From Gnetum montanum (taxonomy: Eukaryota; Streptophyta; Gnetopsida; Gnetales; Gnetaceae): a stretch of 35,431 nt of DNA. The stretch's first letter is position 1; each line of letters begins with the position of its first letter. Made by a program: the position numbers and the translations under genes. The notes beneath the pieces are model-generated. The model did no database searches, was not told the DNA's origin, and saw nothing but the letters and a program-made list of their open reading frames with translations. The stretch lies in NCBI GenBank assembly GCA_015680685.1, contig MNCI01022324.1, forward strand, positions 85,834 to 121,264, in the 5' to 3' direction. Below, one piece after another: positions 31,801 to 35,431 of this stretch.

Positions 31801-32572
31801 TTTGATGACCTACAAAAACTTATCTTTTTGTTTAGGAGCAAGATTTGCATTGATTATGACTAGCTTGCCATTTTTTAAAAATACATACTCCATGCCTATC
31901 GGTATAGTTTTTAACTCTAGGGATTCCTACTTGACATTATTAGGAATTTCCAACTCTTTCCAATAGGTATCATCATCTTCATCATTAGAGAGTTGGTGAT
32001 GAACTTGCTCAAGTTCATCCATGCCTTCAACATAAGCATATGTTAGGCTCTTAGTTGGCTCCATGCATAATGTGCTATTATTAGATTTAGTTGTTAGCCA
32101 TTGGGTGCCCTCCTGTTTTGTAGCTACTACATATAGACAACTTTGGATATCTATTTCTTGTGCACACTGATTGCATGCTATAATAAATGTACTCTTGATG
32201 GACTAGTTCTTTTGCACATAATTACACCTGTTATCATTGTACATGATGCATGGAACATGCTTCTTCTCTAGTCTTCTAAATTTTCCTTGGAAATTTTCAA
32301 GGAGAGGTTCCTTATGCCCATTCATGCATCTACTGTGCTTAACCGTGCCCTTCCCATAATGATGGGAAAGTTACCTTTGCAACTTTTCATCTTGATCACT
32401 AGAAAATTAGCAAGATAGGACCACCCACACACTATGTTGACAATGTCCTTCACTAGTCCTAAAGGAATAGTGATTGACTGATCTACCAATTCTAAATGAA
32501 TGTTACTCTTCTTGAGAGGCGGTAGGTTCTAAGCCTTGTACATGTCATGGGAGATGAGATTGACACCATAAT
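31801..32572 (-). pseudogene. Protease C-terminal part and linker of element C (broken)
   Basis: Minus strand. GVNLISHDMYKA at the very edge of element E (32570 downward) is the tail of the active-site loop; the Asp-Ser-Gly part is on the other side of E, outside the window. SNIHLELVDQSITIPLGLV and FPIIMGRARLSTV (about 32365-32330) follow, then a linker with ACNQCAQEIDIQSCL, VATKQ and TQWLTT, shared with element A. The stretch EYVFLKNGKLVIINANL near 31895-31845 leads to RT. Confidence 0.8.
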
Positions 32573-33566
32573 TGATGAGACATGATTCGCATGAGCTGCG
32601 ATATCCCGTACGCAATATCGCAGCCTCCGCGATATCGCATCGTCCCCTGCGATGTCGCGTAAGCGATATCATGGTCCGCCGCCAAATCTATAAATAAGAG
32701 GCGGCACTCCCCTTATTTCCCATCCTAGGCTAGAAGTAGGGAAACTTTGGCAGATTGATCACTCTAGTGATAGAATATTTTTCATGTGCCCACAGTAGGA
32801 GTCCCCAAGTGAACGGATCTTTATTCGAGCAACATTGTACCTGAACGCAAGTTGTGTATGGCAATAAAGATGAGCTTTGTAGATAAACCTTACAGTGCAT
32901 GGAATAGGATTTATTACTTGTTATTTATTACATGTTATTTCCTACCTATTATTTATTACCCTGCAGTAGGGTGGCATGAGTACGACGTGATTATGAGCAT
33001 TTACAGATGTGTACGACTAATCAAGGAATTGGTTTCTCATCGCGATTAGTCTCTCTCACCCTTATCTCCTAGAACACGGGATAAGTACGACTTGGTTACG
33101 AGCATTCAAGGATGTGTACGGATAGCCAAGGAACGGATGCTTATCACGTTTAGGCTAGTTAAGTGCCTTAGTATGACCACTTCGAGCACTTGCATTACGC
33201 GTGGTGATCCTAGTAATGATTAGCATTTGGTAGCCACGGTTGCATAGTTCAGGGTGTGTACGGTAAGTGGGAATGGATGTTGAAGCTAGTTAATTTAGAC
33301 TTAGGTCATTAGTTAGAGTTAGCTAGTTTCTCAACCCTTCACCTCAATAACATAGAAGACATAAAACACATAAAAGATATAAAAATCATATACCTCAGAC
33401 TTACTTAACCATACACCGTGAGAAACACAAGTATGGGAAGACAACGAATGATTAACCCGAATTGTTCCATGGGGTGTGTAGACATTTAGTCTATGGAGTT
33501 CGACTGGATCGCGCGTGCTATGCTTGTTTTGTATGGTTGAGTGTAGGGGTACCTTGCCACTCATCA
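32573..33566 (+). repeat. 5' LTR of element E
   Basis: 994 bp, TGATGAG to CTCATCA. TATAAATA at 32689-32696, AATAAA at 32863-32868. It is about 190 bp longer than the LTR of A because of extra text after about 32920. That text contains a diverged tandem pair: GTACGACGTGATTATGAGCA from about 32980 and GTACGACTTGGTTACGAGCA from about 33086, each followed by a GATGTGTACG and CAAGGAA. The last 350 bp align closely with A. Confidence 0.92.
32600..32696 (+). promoter_or_regulatory. U3 promoter of element E: five GATATC modules plus TATA
   Basis: GATATC at 32600, AATATC at 32614, GATATC at 32631, GATGTC at 32651 and GATATC at 32665. Most are embedded in GCGATATCGC-like palindromes and are CpG-rich. 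The last four have the same 17, 20 and 14 bp spacing as the four in element A, and the last starts 24 bp before TATAAATA (32689). Confidence 0.72.
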
Positions 33567-33567
33567 T

Positions 33568-33585
33568 TAGCGTCATTGCTAGGGA
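33568..33585 (+). other. Primer binding site, tRNA-Asp type (element E)
   Basis: TAGCGTCATTGCTAGGGA begins one base after the LTR. Compared with the tRNA-Asp complement it has five differences, all G-to-A or C-to-T. It is in the same place as 2072-2089 in element A. Confidence 0.78.
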
Positions 33586-33707
33586 CTAAGTGTTTGTGCG
33601 TTGAATAGAACATAAGGATATCATTCACATCATTGTAAGCCTAAATGAACCTTTGGGTTAATCAAGATAAAAAATTTATATAACGGTGAATTAGCACACC
33701 AATAAAA

Positions 33708-35431
33708 ATGTCTTCTTCTCATAAGAGCAACTCACCACCTAAGGACCATACACGAGATAGTTGGCAACATAAACCACATAGCTAAAATCAGCCAAGTCCT
33801 AAATAATACAAGATAGTTTATACTCATCCCGATGAGTATATTCCAAACTTTACCTTTATCCTCCATCAAGACGAGTAGCTGCGATGGAGAGAGTTGCAAG
33901 GTAACATCGTGTTACCCCCAGATCGATTAGTCTCTCACATGCTTTTCTGTGCCTTGGCACAGATAGACATAACTGAATTATATGTTGAATACATTGTAGA
34001 AGATTTTGACATGAGGGATTATTATCCCACAGATGGCCAACGTATGAGGGACTTAAGGCAGGAGAGTCAACATACTTTTCTGAAGGGCAAAGCCCTGCAC
34101 GTCCTTAGCGAAATAGGAGATGAGGAACCCCTTATCATGAGTTCTTTAACAAATGATGTTCCCCCTCGTAACGATGGTGAGGAGGTTGGGTATCAGATCC
34201 TACGATCAACGATACATAACCATGGTTCTGATGCTCGTGAACACCAACTGTTCACAGAGGGAACAACCACTCATGCTAAGGATGAGCACTTAGATTGTCA
34301 CCACGATCGGGGCCATAGCAGCCAAAGAGAAGGCAAGAAACATCATGCTAAGGGTTCCCCTTCTTCTTCTCCTTCATCCCATCACTCACCCTCTCCTTTG
34401 AAATTTGGGTGTAGCCATCATGAACATAAAGTGAGGATAAAGGTAAGAAGGATGAAAGACCTCGACGGGAAAGTTGAGAGAGAGGACAAGGGCAAGGACG
34501 TATGGAGAGTAGGGAACAACGCAGACATCACAGGCATCATGAAAGAGATGACCATGAAGAGCCCCTACTCACAACATAAAGTATGCTTGACATAACGGAG
34601 GTAGTTAGGATTCCCACAAGGCATTTAAAAGATAGTCAGATCAAACGTTTAGACATGAACAACATCCCACGATTTGAAGGGGGATACAATGTAGATCCGC
34701 AAAATCATTTACAGGAATTCCACGATGCCTACACCTTGCAGAGTATAGAAAATGAGTGGCAAAAACTTAAGTTGTTCCCAAGGACACTCACCAAAGAAGC
34801 AGAGAGTTGGTATTGGTCCTTAGAACTGGAAACCATCAGGAGGTGGAGTACGATGCTAGAACTGTTCAATGAAAAGTATCAAACATACTCCAGAGTGTCC
34901 ATTTTGCGTAAGCAGATCCAAGGCTAGAAGTAAGGTACATATGAACCCTTGGATGCTGCCATGGCCCACTACTACACATTGTTACATTGTTGCCCGAGCC
35001 ATGGGTACGCTCAGCGGGATCAACTTCGCCACATCGTGGATGGGCTAAGACATGAAACTAGAAGAACCCTTGGAACTTATGCCCAAGGGAGACTCTTACA
35101 ACTTAGAGCCCATGAAGTACATCACTTGTTGGAACAAGTAGCAAAAGAAGAAGGTGAGCTATGGAAAAGGAAAAGTGTAGAAGAGTACAACCATGATCCC
35201 TCTCTTCGGAAGAAGGGAGTGAAGTTTTGCGATGAGGAGGATGAGTCACCAATCAAAGAGTTGGTGAATAGGAAAACATTGTCGATTCAAAAACTCACAA
35301 CAAAAATAGCGGCTAAGGTAGATGATGTATGGAGTTCCTTAGACTCTAAAATTGAAACTGACTTAAAAATCGTAGAAGAGTCTAAGGTAGAACAAAGTAG
35401 TGACAAAGGTAAGAAAAAGTGGAGAGATTTA
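33708..35431 (+). pseudogene. gag of element E (nearly full, few lesions, cut by window edge)
   Basis: Starts MSSSHKSNSPPKD at 33708. Three early stops (two TAA, one TAG where Gln fits) precede a 233-aa open stretch (33894-34595). A frameshift near 34430, in the His-Arg-Glu-Lys-rich part, moves the reading to the frame of 34583. There MLDITEVVRIPTRH, RLDMNNIPRFEGGY, KLFPRTLTKEAESWYWSL and TIRRWSTMLELFNEKYQTY form the gag core. TAG and TAA at 34925-34933 (Trp and Gln in A) follow; from there to the window end the frame is open with HYYTLLHCCPSHGY, RDQLRHIVDGL, GTYAQGRLLQL and LLEQVAKEEGEL. Protease is expected beyond the edge. Confidence 0.87.

Larger units (their letters stand above)
23300..32572 (-). 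mobile_element. LTR retrotransposon C (Athila-like, minus strand, 5' part outside)
   Basis: The part of C present here runs, in minus direction, from mid-protease through RT, RNase H and integrase, a 1.7-kb noncoding spacer and ORF3 to the polypurine tract and the 3' LTR. It is interrupted at 32572 by element E; the remainder (gag, primer site, 5' LTR) must lie beyond the right edge. It is the only copy in the window with a near-full gene order and serves as the reference for what A has lost. Confidence 0.87.
32573..35431 (+). mobile_element. LTR retrotransposon E (Athila-like, right part outside)
   Basis: Inserted in the protease of C, plus strand. The 5' LTR (32573-33566), primer site and most of gag are present; protease onward lies beyond the window. 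It has the same family features as A and the fewest stops. As it interrupts C, it is younger than C. The bases left of it are ATAAT; the matching duplication, if any, is outside. Confidence 0.9.

Noticed and set aside
33894-34595. Longest open frame (233 aa) as a host gene
   Set aside because: It is in frame with the gag start at 33708, matches gag of element A along its length, and lies right after an LTR and primer site.

Overview
This window is plant nuclear DNA, AT-rich, and made almost entirely of decayed retrotransposons. I found no host gene, rRNA, tRNA or CRISPR array. The plant call rests on three things: Athila-like Ty3/gypsy elements with degenerate tRNA-Asp primer sites, a chromovirus with a degenerate initiator-Met primer site, and plant-type LINE reverse transcriptases. 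In-frame stops are often TAG at glutamine positions, as expected from cytosine methylation in CHG context. A large-genome seed plant is likely, but the species cannot be told from this sequence.

Layout. Nearly the whole window can be read as one old chromovirus (element B) split by later insertions. B pieces are: the end of a 5' LTR plus primer site (about 8292-8700), gag-PR-RT (about 9500-11951), RNase H-integrase (20155-21166), and integrase-C-terminus (22380-23299). Insertions into B, left to right: LINE L1 (411-1267 and 8230-8291), itself hit by element F (1-410, minus, running off the left edge) and element A (1268-8229, complete with two LTRs); LINE L2 (about 8700-9270); a 183-bp SINE-like insert (11553-11735); element D (11952-20154, minus, GACTT duplication); a 1.2-kb unidentified insert (21167-22379); and element C (from 23300, minus). 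Element E (32573 to the right edge, plus) is inserted in the protease of C.

Elements A, C, E and F belong to one Athila-like family. Their LTRs start TGATGA(G) and end CTCATCA, carry a TATAAATA box, and are followed by a tRNA-Asp-type primer site. C shows the full gene order on the minus strand: protease, RT, RNase H, integrase, a 1.7-kb noncoding spacer, then a third ORF ending in a long predicted coiled coil. A keeps gag and protease, the spacer and the 3' end, but has lost RT-RNase H-integrase and nearly all of ORF3. E shows the best-preserved gag. D is a different Ty3/gypsy lineage with a roughly 3-kb LTR and also only gag and protease.

No protein here looks intact, and no gene is likely to be translated as it stands. 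The most interesting signals are the short palindrome modules in the LTR promoters, which sit at a fixed 24 bp from the TATA box; the AG-ATGGC junction at the start of ORF3; the repeated loss of RT-integrase with retention of gag-protease; and the exact insertion scars that allow the nesting to be ordered.
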